Source: Paracoccaceae bacterium
GTDB taxonomy: Bacteria; Pseudomonadota; Alphaproteobacteria; Rhodobacterales; Rhodobacteraceae
Direction: 5' to 3'
Length of the DNA: 9,902 nucleotides
NCBI GenBank assembly: GCA_004566265.1
Contig: SPLB01000047.1
Span: forward strand, 1-9,902
Positions 1-6,862 of the stretch are shown piece by piece. A model generated the notes under the pieces. That model searched no databases. It saw only the letters and a list, made by a program, of their open reading frames with translations, and had not been told where the DNA came from. Positions within the stretch are counted from its first letter, which is position 1; each line of letters opens with the position of its first letter. A program made the translations under genes and the position numbers.

Positions 1-1
1 C

Positions 2-82
2 GTGCTCACAGCCATTGCTGGCGGGCACAAACAAAAACACATCAACGAACTGTTGCCTTGGAACTACGCTAAAGCCGTGTGA
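2..82 (+). CDS. IS66-family transposase (TnpC), C-terminal fragment
   Basis: The last 26 codons of a gene whose start lies outside the window, ending at TGA 80-82. The visible residues include VLTAIAGGHK followed by HINELLPWNY. The pattern D/V-LT-(about 10 residues)-I(N/D)ELLPW is the hallmark C-terminus of IS66 DDE transposases (the DDE_Tnp_IS66_C region). The stop lies 16 bases before the end of the terminal repeat, the compact arrangement expected in an IS66 element. The transposase cuts and joins the element's ends during transposition. Whether the full gene is intact cannot be seen here. Confidence 0.85.
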   Translation: MLTAIAGGHKQKHINELLPWNYAKAV

Positions 83-83
83 T

Positions 84-98
84 CGGCGCACCGCTTAC
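84..98 (+). repeat. IS66 right terminal inverted repeat
   Basis: CGGCGCACCGCTTAC; its complement begins GTAAGCGGTGCG, matching the GTAAGCG-type ends of IS66 elements. It follows the transposase stop directly. The exact inner boundary cannot be set without the left copy. Confidence 0.6.
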
Positions 99-516
99 GT
101 CTTGTCGTATCGGGTTGCGATACCTGTTCGACGCCAAAACGGCAATTCGCAACTGCGCGCCCAATGCCCCGCAGGGGGCGACAAATGTTGTAGTGTCCAG
201 CTATATCTTTAGCGTTGTCTGGGGCGGAATTCTGCTTGGACCCATTGTTATCAATGCATCCGAAGATCAAATCCTCAAAAACGGTGCGCGTCGTGCGATT
301 GACCGCTGTTTCAAGGACTTCGGCTGCGACCGCCGCGAACTGACGGTTGGGGAACACAATATCCTGAATGCTCAGCATGGGCATGACAGATAACGCTTTC
401 TCAACCACCTCGTTTATGGCGGCAGCCTTGCGGAACTTTCAATCAGAGCCGACGAGCCTGCCCTATTTGCTGATGGGATCAGGATTTTTATGGATCCGTC
501 TCTTGTCTGCGGCGGT
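99..516. other. Unassigned region beside the IS66 end; possible gene remnant
   Basis: There is no confidently recognised gene in these 418 bases. Two open frames compete across about 99-408. The minus-strand frame starts at GTG 408 (MVEKALSVMPMLSIQDIV...) and runs on into the IS end, stopping at position 64, as expected of a gene cut by the insertion. The plus-strand frame enters from the IS and ends at TAA 391-393, with a hydrophobic stretch (SSYIFSVVWGGILLGPIVI). Third-position GC is similar in both, so I could not choose between them and recognise neither protein. From 409 to 516 I see only an imperfect repeat, GGATC...GATCC (476-497), downstream of the M48 gene, without a T-run. Confidence 0.25.
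107..123. repeat. Short perfect inverted repeat just outside the IS66 end
   Basis: GTATCG (107-112), a 5-base spacer, then CGATAC (118-123), giving a 6-bp stem. It lies 8 bases beyond the predicted IS boundary, immediately after the predicted target duplication. No T-run follows on either strand. It may be part of the original target site; its function is unknown. Confidence 0.3.
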
Positions 517-1197
517 TCAGCCCCATTTCGCTTCGAGCTTGCGCAGGGCTGCTATGCGCTCTTCTGTTTTTGGGTGGCTCATCAGCCAAGCTGGGGCCAT
601 GCCAGAGCGGCTGTTTGTCATCTTGTCAAGCTTTTCGAAAAGGCTGATCTGCGGCGCAAGGCCGATGCCAGCTTTGGCCAGCAGGGCAGCCGCATATTCA
701 TCGGCCTCGTATTCATCTCCTCGCGACAGGCGCGCGGCCAAAAGATTTGTGAGCAGCCCCGCAATCCACGGCCCCACAACCGGTACAAATCGCCCGATCA
801 CCATCATCAGCGCCGTGCGCAACGCGTTTTGCCCCGAGAAATCGACCATGCGACGTTTCGCATGGCCGAGCGCAACATGACCAAGCTCATGAGCAATCAC
901 GGTGGACATTTCCTCGCCCGTGACCTCGCCTGCTTGAAACTTTCGGTAGAAACCACGGGTGATGAAGATCCGCCCATCCGGCGCAGCCAAGCCATTCACT
1001 GGATCAATCTCGTAAAGGTAGACCCGTATTCGCGGCAGATCCAGTGCCGCCGCCAGCCGATCGGTCAGGCGCTTCAGGGTCGGATCAGCCAGTTCGGTCG
1101 AATGTGTGTCCAGCTCGCGGGCAGTTCGCCACGCTGAGATGCGGTAGGTCACAAGCCCGTAAATCAGAGCGAGCAGGATTGGGGTCAACTTGAACAT
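517..1197 (-). CDS. Membrane-anchored M48-family zinc metallopeptidase
   Basis: A 226-residue protein. An N-terminal hydrophobic segment (about residues 4-19) probably anchors it in the inner membrane or acts as an uncleaved signal. The zinc-binding motif HELGH is at 103-107. The third ligand is most likely E162 in the SRGDEYEAD segment (158-166), matching the ExxxD motif of HtpX/Ste24/BepA-type peptidases. A second, weaker hydrophobic stretch covers about 130-153. SHPKTEERI (207-215) is the conserved C-terminal (S/T)HPxxxxRI motif of M48. All catalytic elements are intact. The family degrades misfolded or regulatory envelope proteins; the substrate here is unknown. No clear Shine-Dalgarno precedes the ATG, consistent with translation from a shared message. 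It is the last gene of the minus-strand block, 38 bases after the PhoD-like gene. Confidence 0.88.
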   Translation of the reverse strand: MFKLTPILLALIYGLVTYRISAWRTARELDTHSTELADPTLKRLTDRLAAALDLPRIRVYLYEIDPVNGLAAPDGRIFITRGFYRKFQAGEVTGEEMSTVIAHELGHVALGHAKRRMVDFSGQNALRTALMMVIGRFVPVVGPWIAGLLTNLLAARLSRGDEYEADEYAAALLAKAGIGLAPQISLFEKLDKMTNSRSGMAPAWLMSHPKTEERIAALRKLEAKWG

Positions 1198-1235
1198 AGG
1201 TCTGATATGGGGCCGTTGGCTGGGGGAGCAAGGGG

Positions 1236-2672
1236 TCAGAGCGGCAGAGCAGGGCTGGTGCCGGAGGTTTCAAATTCCCATTCCGCCTGCCAAGTGCCAT
1301 CCCGGCGGCTCACCGTAAGGTAGTTGCGCTCTGGCACATAGCGGCGCGGTTGGCCCGGAATCCGGTTGATCGAGATCGGGTGGCCGCTCAATGGGCTATC
1401 GCCCAGATGCGCCAAGACATGCAAGATACGTGCCCAAACGCGGGGTGGTGCCCGGTGCGCAATGCCCGACGCCACCAGTTGATGCAGTGTTTTGCCGTTT
1501 CCAAGCGGCATTTCACCGCGTGTCGCCAGGTGAATTTCGCCGCTTAGCACGGTCACATCTTGGCCTTTGGGGCGGGCCATACGCTGCATCAGCTCTAGCA
1601 TATGTTGCCAGCTCTCGCCGTGGGCGCGGCTCTGCCATTGGTCGCGCAGGTCGTCCTCGTATTTCTGCATGGATGGGACGAGCACCATGATCATCTCAAG
1701 GATAGAAAGACGCGGGCCGAGCAAGGGCACGGATGACAGTACAAACGTGCGCCCGGGCGCCCCGTGATTTGCGGCCTGTTCCAGCATTTGCCAACCGCGA
1801 GTGCCCATTACCTCGCGCCGTGTGCGTTCAGATCGCAGGTCCGGGCCCAGAAGGCGTAAGCCCGGCAAGGCGACTTTCCACCCCAGATGCAGACCGGAGG
1901 CATCAAAGAAACGCGGCGGCAAATCGCCATCTTTGCAGGCATGTTGAAACAGAAGCGCAGCCTCACGGGCCACGTCAAACAAGGTCTGCCCAACCGGCGA
2001 GTAGGTTCGCGAGCGTTGTAGACTGCCCCAGCCATCGCAGATGTCGTGATCGTCCCATTGCATCAAAGATGGCACACGGGCCATAACATGGGCAACTTCC
2101 GGGGCGCTGTAGATCGCGATGTAGCGTTCCAGAAATTTTTCGCGCAGGTGCATGCGCAGGTCTTCAAGAACTGCCCGTGACGGGTCACGGGGCAGCTTGT
2201 CGGGCCAGTCATCGCTCAGCGGATGCCCGCGGGTTGCCTCATCTGCGTAAATTTGATCGCCCCCATGTAGAAGCAGAGACAGGGGCTTTGTATCATGCTG
2301 TGCTTGCAGGCGCGCCCACATGGCATTGCGTTCAGCGCCATCCCGGTCCAAATCTCCATGTTCTTCACCATTGCAGGAAACATAGGCGAGGTTCAGGTCG
2401 GCCTCGGGCAGGCCCGCAATGTCAAAGCTCTGACCCATCCAGCGATAGGTCGATGGTTCCTGTGCCGGAACGCGGAAGCGGCTGCGCCACACGGCGACAT
2501 TATTGAAACGGGCAATCTCAACCGCTGGCGCGACTTCGTCGCCAGCCTCGATCGGGGCCGGTGCCTTTCCAAGGGGAAACACAAACAGCGCGGCCAGATC
2601 CAGTTTCTGGTCAGCAATGGTGTCAAGAAACAGTAGCGGGCCAATCGGGGCAGGGTCGGGAAGGGTGTTCAT
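1236..2672 (-). CDS. PhoD-like (alkaline phosphatase D family) metallophosphoesterase
   Basis: A 478-residue protein with the PhoD-like metallophosphatase signature blocks in order: YVSCNG (97-102), HGGDQIYAD (136-144), WDDHDICDGWG (206-216), LRSERT (279-284) and LSGEIH (376-381). These acidic and histidine residues coordinate the metal centre (Ca/Fe in characterised PhoD enzymes) that hydrolyses phosphomono- or diesters. Canonical secreted PhoD enzymes carry a Tat leader. This protein starts MNTLPDPAPIGPLLF with no twin arginine and no hydrophobic leader, so it is predicted to be cytoplasmic. The substrate cannot be read from sequence. It lies 87 bases after the VWA gene and 38 before the M48 gene, on the same strand. 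The ATG has only a weak ribosome binding site, but no better downstream start exists before conserved sequence. Confidence 0.85.
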   Translation of the reverse strand: MNTLPDPAPIGPLLFLDTIADQKLDLAALFVFPLGKAPAPIEAGDEVAPAVEIARFNNVAVWRSRFRVPAQEPSTYRWMGQSFDIAGLPEADLNLAYVSCNGEEHGDLDRDGAERNAMWARLQAQHDTKPLSLLLHGGDQIYADEATRGHPLSDDWPDKLPRDPSRAVLEDLRMHLREKFLERYIAIYSAPEVAHVMARVPSLMQWDDHDICDGWGSLQRSRTYSPVGQTLFDVAREAALLFQHACKDGDLPPRFFDASGLHLGWKVALPGLRLLGPDLRSERTRREVMGTRGWQMLEQAANHGAPGRTFVLSSVPLLGPRLSILEMIMVLVPSMQKYEDDLRDQWQSRAHGESWQHMLELMQRMARPKGQDVTVLSGEIHLATRGEMPLGNGKTLHQLVASGIAHRAPPRVWARILHVLAHLGDSPLSGHPISINRIPGQPRRYVPERNYLTVSRRDGTWQAEWEFETSGTSPALPL

Positions 2673-2759
2673 GGCAAAAGAGCTAGGCGGCGGCGCAGAT
2701 TAGATCAAGATCACCCTTCAGATCTTCGGTGTTTTTTGCCGCGCATTGTGCAAATTGTG

Positions 2760-3944
2760 TCAGCGGGTGAGTTCTTTCATCCCACGTTCCAGCCCGTCGA
2801 GCGTCATCGGCACCATGGAACCTTCAAAAATCTCGCGGATCATGGTGATCGACTGGGTATAGTCCCAGTATTTTTCCGGCACTGGATTGATCCAGAGGTG
2901 CGAGGGCCATTGGCCGCGGGCGCGGTTCAGCCAGACCTGTCCGGCCTCGTCGTTCCAATGCTCATTGGCCCCGCCGCGATAGGCGATCTCGTAAGGGCTC
3001 ATTGAGGCATCGCCAACAAAGATGCACTTGTAGTCAGGTCCATAAGTCCGGAGCACCTCATGTGTTGGGATCTGCGCGTCCCAGCGGCGGCGGTTGTCGC
3101 GCCAAACACCCTCGTACAGGCAATTGTGGAAGTAGAAATGCTCCAGATGTTTGAATTCTGACCGCGCCGCCGAGAACAGTTCTTCCACCACCTGAACGTG
3201 CGGATCCATTGACCCACCCACATCCAAAAATAAAAGAACTTTTACGGCATTGCGCCGCTCGGGACGGGTTTGCACGTCCAGATAACCGTGTTCAGCAGTA
3301 GAGCGGATTGTCGTGTCGAGGTCCAGTTCTTCTGCCGCCCCATCGCGCACCCAGCGGCGCAGACGTTTTAGCGCCACTTTGATATTGCGCGTGCCGAGTT
3401 CCACATCGCCATCAAGGTTCTTGAATTCGCGTTTGTCCCACACTTTGACAGCGCGTTGGTGGCGGCTTTCTTTCTGGCCGATACGTATGCCTTCTGGGTT
3501 GTAGCCATAGGCCCCAAAGGGCGAAGTACCCGCCGTGCCGATCCATTTATTGCCGCCCTGATGGCGTCCTTCTTGTTCCTTCAGGCGCTCTTTCAGAGTT
3601 TCCATCAGCTTCTCAAAGCCGCCCAAGGCGTCTATCTCAGCTTTTTCTTCGGGGCTGAGGTGTTTTTCTGCCATCTTGCGCAGCCAGTCTTCGGGGATAT
3701 CGACAGCGTTTATGACGGCTTCCGCCGGTATGGCCTCGAGCCCCTCGAACGTCGCCGCAAAGGCGCGGTCAAATTTGTCGATATTGCGCTCGTCCTTGAC
3801 CATGATCGCACGGGCAAGGAAATAGAACGCCTCGATGTCATAGGTCGCAAGCCCAGCCTTCATGCCTTCGAGAAACGACAGATACTCGCGTAAGGACACT
3901 GGCACAGCGCCGTTTCGCAGGTTCTCGAAAAAGGGCTGGAACAT
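2760..3944 (-). CDS. VWA-domain protein, CoxE-like (predicted MoxR partner)
   Basis: A 394-residue protein. A helical N-terminal region covers about residues 1-125, then a charged linker (about 115-175), then a von Willebrand A domain (about 233-380). The metal-site loop is DVGGS (241-245), so the middle serine of the canonical DxSxS is glycine. A second acidic loop, GDAS, is at 311-314. I recognise it as the uncharacterised VWA family that in Rhodobacterales accompanies a MoxR ATPase (COG3825-like, related to CoxE). Such VWA proteins are thought to be substrate adaptors for the ATPase. The start is ATG at 3944, with AGGAG seven bases upstream. A second ATG at 3948 is out of frame. The gene follows the 55-residue membrane protein by 21 bases, so the two are very likely cotranscribed. 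Confidence 0.85.
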   Translation of the reverse strand: MFQPFFENLRNGAVPVSLREYLSFLEGMKAGLATYDIEAFYFLARAIMVKDERNIDKFDRAFAATFEGLEAIPAEAVINAVDIPEDWLRKMAEKHLSPEEKAEIDALGGFEKLMETLKERLKEQEGRHQGGNKWIGTAGTSPFGAYGYNPEGIRIGQKESRHQRAVKVWDKREFKNLDGDVELGTRNIKVALKRLRRWVRDGAAEELDLDTTIRSTAEHGYLDVQTRPERRNAVKVLLFLDVGGSMDPHVQVVEELFSAARSEFKHLEHFYFHNCLYEGVWRDNRRRWDAQIPTHEVLRTYGPDYKCIFVGDASMSPYEIAYRGGANEHWNDEAGQVWLNRARGQWPSHLWINPVPEKYWDYTQSITMIREIFEGSMVPMTLDGLERGMKELTR

Positions 3945-3965
3945 TCATGCTCTCCTGCAGGCCTA

Positions 3966-4133
3966 TCAGGCGAGAACGCGATGAATTAATATCGTCAGCG
4001 CGAGCCCCGAGAGTCCGCCAATCATCGCGTAAACTGCCCCGTATTGCAGCATGTCCGCCAAGTTGCCCTGGCGCTTACGGGCCTGGAAGGCACCAAGGCC
4101 TGCGCCGGAAAGAATGCCGAAGATCACGAACAT
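3966..4133 (-). CDS. Small two-helix membrane protein (often labelled 'apolipoprotein acyltransferase')
   Basis: A 55-residue protein beginning MFVIFGILSGAGLGA. It has two hydrophobic segments (about 2-16 and 29-50) joined by a basic, polar loop (ARKRQGN, 17-23), so the loop should face the cytoplasm with both termini outside. Short Rhodobacterales proteins of this type carry the misleading label 'apolipoprotein acyltransferase'. It is far too small to be that enzyme (Lnt is about 500 residues), and no function is known to me. I chose ATG 4133, with GAGG 9 bases upstream. An in-frame extension to 4250 would add an arginine/proline-rich, non-hydrophobic N-terminus and is rejected. It lies between the DUF2927 gene (153 bases upstream) and the VWA gene (21 bases downstream). 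Confidence 0.75.
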   Translation of the reverse strand: MFVIFGILSGAGLGAFQARKRQGNLADMLQYGAVYAMIGGLSGLALTILIHRVLA

Positions 4134-4152
4134 TTGGATCTGCCTCTGTGTT

Positions 4153-4185
4153 GGGGGCCAAGGCCCGCGGTGTATTTGGTCCCCC
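4153..4185 (-). promoter_or_regulatory. Leader hairpin upstream of the small membrane protein gene
   Basis: On the minus strand, GGGGG-A-CCAA (4185-4176) pairs with TTGGCCCCC (4161-4153) as a 9-bp stem with one bulged base and a 14-base loop. It lies 19 bases upstream of the ATG at 4133, inside the longest gap of the minus-strand block. The CCCCC at 4196-4200 (minus strand) can pair instead with the same GGGGG run, giving two mutually exclusive folds. No T-run follows, so it is not a simple terminator. A role in RNA processing or translation control is only inference. Confidence 0.3.
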
Positions 4186-4286
4186 ATATAGCGGTGGGGG
4201 CGTCGCTGGGAAAGCGCGCAGCCACGTAAATTTTTGCGCGAAAGCCGCACTCCTAGGCCGTTGTTGCGGATCGGGAGGCTATGGAT

Positions 4287-5723
4287 CTAAGGGGACAGCG
4301 CCGCAAGGCCGCGCTCTCGTGCATGGATTGCCCAGTCAGGTCCAAGACCGTAGCGTGCCCAACCCAGACTTTCGCGGCGCAGTGCATTGGCCTCGCTCGG
4401 GCGGTTCAATTGATCCAGTGCTTCGGCGCGCAACAACATCACCGTCGCCAGCAATGCCGCATTTTCCGTTGCGCGCGCGGTGGCGATTGCCATTTCAGTC
4501 CGAGAAAGAGCCTGTTCCGGTTCGCCAAGCCTCAGATGCAACGCTGCAATGCGTGCGGCGACCAGCGCACGCAGCGGCGCATGGAGTGTTGGTGAGGGCA
4601 GATAGGTTTCCGCCGTCTGAAAATGTGCCAGGGCCAAGCGGTGGTCGGTGGGCTGTTTCGCACGCCCCAGAAGGAAATGAGAGAAAGCGCGGCGGTGGTC
4701 GACCCAGCCCAAATCTCGCGCGATGGCGGTGGCTCGTGCGGCAGCGACGGTGGGGTTGTCATCCTTATTGCTGCCCAAGGCTCCGGCAATTGCGGCTGCC
4801 CAACGCGGCGGCGTTGAGGCAAGCGGATTGGACGCGCGGCGCGCCCCTGCCGGATTGATGCGGTTTAGAACGGCTGGGACGCGCGCGGCCACCTGGTCCC
4901 ATGTCATGCCTGTGCGCAGCTCCGGCGCATATGTGGCCCGTAGCATCAGCATGTCAAACCCGGTCAACACGGTGTTGACATTATCGTCGTTGAAGACAGA
5001 ATCTGGCAGGCGATACAGATCATTTAGCGGTCCTAAAGCCTGCGCCAGCTCCTCGTGAAGACAGTCGCGAAGCTCTTGAGGACTCACATCATTTGGAACA
5101 AAGATCGCCAGTCGTTCGCGGCGACGCAGATCTGCCCAGCTGGTCGAGATCTGGTTTCTTTTGCGCCGGTATTCGTCCAGTGAAGAGACATTTGGCACAA
5201 CAAAACAAGCCGCTTGCGGCAGGACGCGTTGGATCTGCACATGGGGTACGGCCTCGATTGTGATCTCGGCGGGCGTTTTATTGGGCACCAGGCGCACAGG
5301 GACACCGGCTTCGCGCTGAAGACGCCCCAGAAGCACTTGCAAATCCTTATGCAAAGTCTCTGTTGGCTGACCGGTCACCTTAATGTTTATTTGTCCCTCA
5401 AATCGGGTCAAGACGGGCAGACGTCTGCCGCCTTCAAGTGCGAAATGCAGGTCGAGAAAATCCCGAGCCATATCAGAATTAGATCGCGCGGGCGGCGCAG
5501 CAGGCTTGCTGTCAAAGTGGTTCATGCGCGGCAGAGGTGTTACCGATCCGCTGGTGTCACCGCGGCTGGCGGTTTCCGGAGCGCGCGGTCCGGTGGCACA
5601 GGAAACCAAAGCCGCGCATATTCCGCCTAAGACGGCACTACGGATGACACCATGTGCTTTTGGCGTCTTACCGAAAAGCCAAACAATCTGCTTTTGCCTC
5701 GCTCTTTTTCTTTGGAATGACAC
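4287..5723 (-). CDS. DUF2927-domain lipoprotein with TPR-like C-terminus
   Basis: A 478-residue protein from a GTG start. AGGGAG lies 8 bases upstream of that GTG, which is better than the in-frame TTG at 5786 with no convincing site. The signal has an unusually long basic n-region, a hydrophobic core and the lipobox LVSC, with acylated Cys at 42. The next residue is Ala, not Asp, so outer-membrane sorting is expected. A proline/serine linker follows. The DUF2927 domain (about 85-265) has PQAACFVVP (168-176), CLHEELAQALG (221-231) and the block LYRLPDSVFNDDN (236-248). The C-terminal part (about 344-460) is alanine-rich helical repeats resembling TPRs. The function of DUF2927 is unknown. HEELAQ resembles a zincin-like helix, but no third ligand is evident. 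It lies 118 bases downstream of the MoxR gene on the same strand. Confidence 0.82.
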   Translation of the reverse strand: MSFQRKRARQKQIVWLFGKTPKAHGVIRSAVLGGICAALVSCATGPRAPETASRGDTSGSVTPLPRMNHFDSKPAAPPARSNSDMARDFLDLHFALEGGRRLPVLTRFEGQINIKVTGQPTETLHKDLQVLLGRLQREAGVPVRLVPNKTPAEITIEAVPHVQIQRVLPQAACFVVPNVSSLDEYRRKRNQISTSWADLRRRERLAIFVPNDVSPQELRDCLHEELAQALGPLNDLYRLPDSVFNDDNVNTVLTGFDMLMLRATYAPELRTGMTWDQVAARVPAVLNRINPAGARRASNPLASTPPRWAAAIAGALGSNKDDNPTVAAARATAIARDLGWVDHRRAFSHFLLGRAKQPTDHRLALAHFQTAETYLPSPTLHAPLRALVAARIAALHLRLGEPEQALSRTEMAIATARATENAALLATVMLLRAEALDQLNRPSEANALRRESLGWARYGLGPDWAIHARERGLAALSP

Positions 5724-5841
5724 GCAATGCTCTCCCTGAGGCTTTTGGCGCAAGCCTCCGATCCGCGATGGCCTGCCATCAGTCAATCTGCATCTTCTGC
5801 CAATGGCAAGAGGTCAGATTCTGCCCTGTATTATGCATGTG

Positions 5842-6681
5842 CTAGCGTTGTCTGCGTGCCATAAAGGCAAGCCGTTCAAACAGATGTACGTCTTGTTCGT
5901 TTTTCAACAGTGCTCCATGCAGGCGTGGAATCGCATTGGCACCGTCGCGGGCCAGATCCTCAGCGGTTAAGTCCTCTGCCAACAGGAGCTTTAGCCAGTC
6001 GATAACTTCAGAGGTCGATGGTTTCTTCTTTAATCCCTGCGTTTCCCGGATTTCGAAGAATTGCGTCAACGCAGCGGCGAGCAGATCCTGTTTGATGCCA
6101 GGATGGTGTACTTCGACAATTTTCCTCATCGTCTCAGCATCGGGAAAGCGAATGTAGTGAAAGAAGCAGCGGCGCAAAAAGGCGTCGGGCAGTTCTTTTT
6201 CATTGTTCGATGTGATGATGATAATGGGGCGGTGTTTGGCCTGAATAGTTTCGCCAGTCTCGTAGACATGAAATGCCATTTTATCGAGTTCTTGAAGTAG
6301 GTCGTTTGGAAACTCGATGTCGGCTTTGTCGATTTCATCGATCAGCAGCACGACCTTTTCGTCCGCTTCAAACGCGTCCCAAAGCTTACCTTTCTTAATG
6401 TAATTCTTGACATCATGGACCCGCTCTTCGCCCAGCTGGCTGTCACGCAGGCGCGAGACCGCGTCATATTCGTACAAACCTTGTTGCGCGCGGGTGGTGG
6501 ATTTCACGTTCCATTCGATCATCTGCAGCCCCAGCGCATTGGCCACCTGTAGTGCCAGCTCGGTTTTGCCGGTGCCCGGTTCCCCTTTGATCAGGAGCGG
6601 TCGCTCAAGCGTCACAGCTGCGTTAACTGCGACCTCAAGGTCCTTTGATGCAACGTAATCTTTAGTACCTTCGAACCGCAT
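5842..6681 (-). CDS. MoxR-family AAA+ ATPase
   Basis: A 279-residue protein starting MRFEGTKDYVAS. Walker A is GEPGTGKT (33-40), Walker B is LLIDEID (112-118), sensor 1 is TSNN (157-160), and a likely arginine finger is in FLRRC (168-172). All are intact. The C-terminal helical part ends LFERLAFMARRQR. MoxR ATPases pair with VWA proteins to remodel proteins or insert cofactors (CoxD/CoxE, RavA/ViaA). The probable partner is the VWA gene at 2760-3944, about 1.9 kb downstream with two genes in between. I chose ATG 6681, with AAGG 9 bases upstream. The frame is open to 6834, but the extension reads as unrelated low-quality sequence through the divergent promoter region. It is the first gene of the minus-strand block and divergent from dksA. 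Confidence 0.9.
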   Translation of the reverse strand: MRFEGTKDYVASKDLEVAVNAAVTLERPLLIKGEPGTGKTELALQVANALGLQMIEWNVKSTTRAQQGLYEYDAVSRLRDSQLGEERVHDVKNYIKKGKLWDAFEADEKVVLLIDEIDKADIEFPNDLLQELDKMAFHVYETGETIQAKHRPIIIITSNNEKELPDAFLRRCFFHYIRFPDAETMRKIVEVHHPGIKQDLLAAALTQFFEIRETQGLKKKPSTSEVIDWLKLLLAEDLTAEDLARDGANAIPRLHGALLKNEQDVHLFERLAFMARRQR

Positions 6682-6862
6682 GTGTCTGACCTTTGATCGA
6701 AAAATGACGAACTGCCTTGTTTGCAAGGGGTTTAAACATGGCGCGCTCTGATTGTGTAGTGACATTTGCGCGCCGTGGGGGTAAACGCTGCGGCATGGGG
6801 GAGCCCGGATGCTTGGGGAAAGTTCAGGAACCAAGATTAAGGGCCAGACCGAAGGAGCCGAA
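6682..6862. promoter_or_regulatory. Divergent promoter region between moxR-type gene and dksA
   Basis: These 181 bases separate two genes read outward and must hold both promoters. There are two inverted repeats: CCTTG-TTTG-CAAGG (6715-6728), and GGCGCGC (6740-6746) with GCGCGCC (6768-6774), perfect 7-bp arms 21 bases apart. An 8-base palindrome, GTTTAAAC, lies at 6730-6737. I could not assign -35/-10 boxes with confidence on either strand. The 6740-6774 repeat could be an operator or a 5'-UTR hairpin for dksA. Confidence 0.45.

Larger units (their letters stand above)
1..98 (+). mobile_element. Right end of an IS66-family insertion sequence
   Basis: The first 98 bases combine the C-terminal end of an IS66-type transposase with a terminal repeat ending in CGCTTAC. 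This is the mirror image of the GTAAGCG start common to IS66-family ends. The rest of the element lies left of the window. IS66 elements usually duplicate 8 bp of target, so bases 99-106 (GTCTTGTC) are the predicted right copy; this cannot be tested without the left end. The family call rests on the transposase tail and the terminus together. Confidence 0.72.

Noticed and set aside
490..1137. Plus-strand open frame of 215 codons opposite the M48 peptidase gene
   Set aside because: The minus strand has HELGH and other M48 motifs; the plus-strand product has no family features.
2705..2738. AAGATC...GATCTT stem followed by GGTGTTTTTT on the plus strand, as a terminator
   Set aside because: No plus-strand gene precedes it, the stem is only 6 bp of AT-rich sequence, and on the transcribed minus strand no T-run follows.
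4134..4250. Upstream extension of the 55-residue membrane protein
   Set aside because: The added residues are Arg/Pro-rich and would bury the first membrane helix; the GAGG before ATG 4133 fits better.
3947..4858. Plus-strand open frame of 303 codons opposite the DUF2927 lipoprotein and small membrane protein genes
   Set aside because: It is rich in Arg, Pro, Ser and Gly with no recognisable motif, and it opposes two recognisable genes; it is an antisense shadow of GC-rich coding DNA.
6682..6834. Upstream extension of the MoxR-type ATPase frame
   Set aside because: It would cross the whole divergent promoter region; the family starts at MRFEGTKDY, and that ATG has its own binding site.
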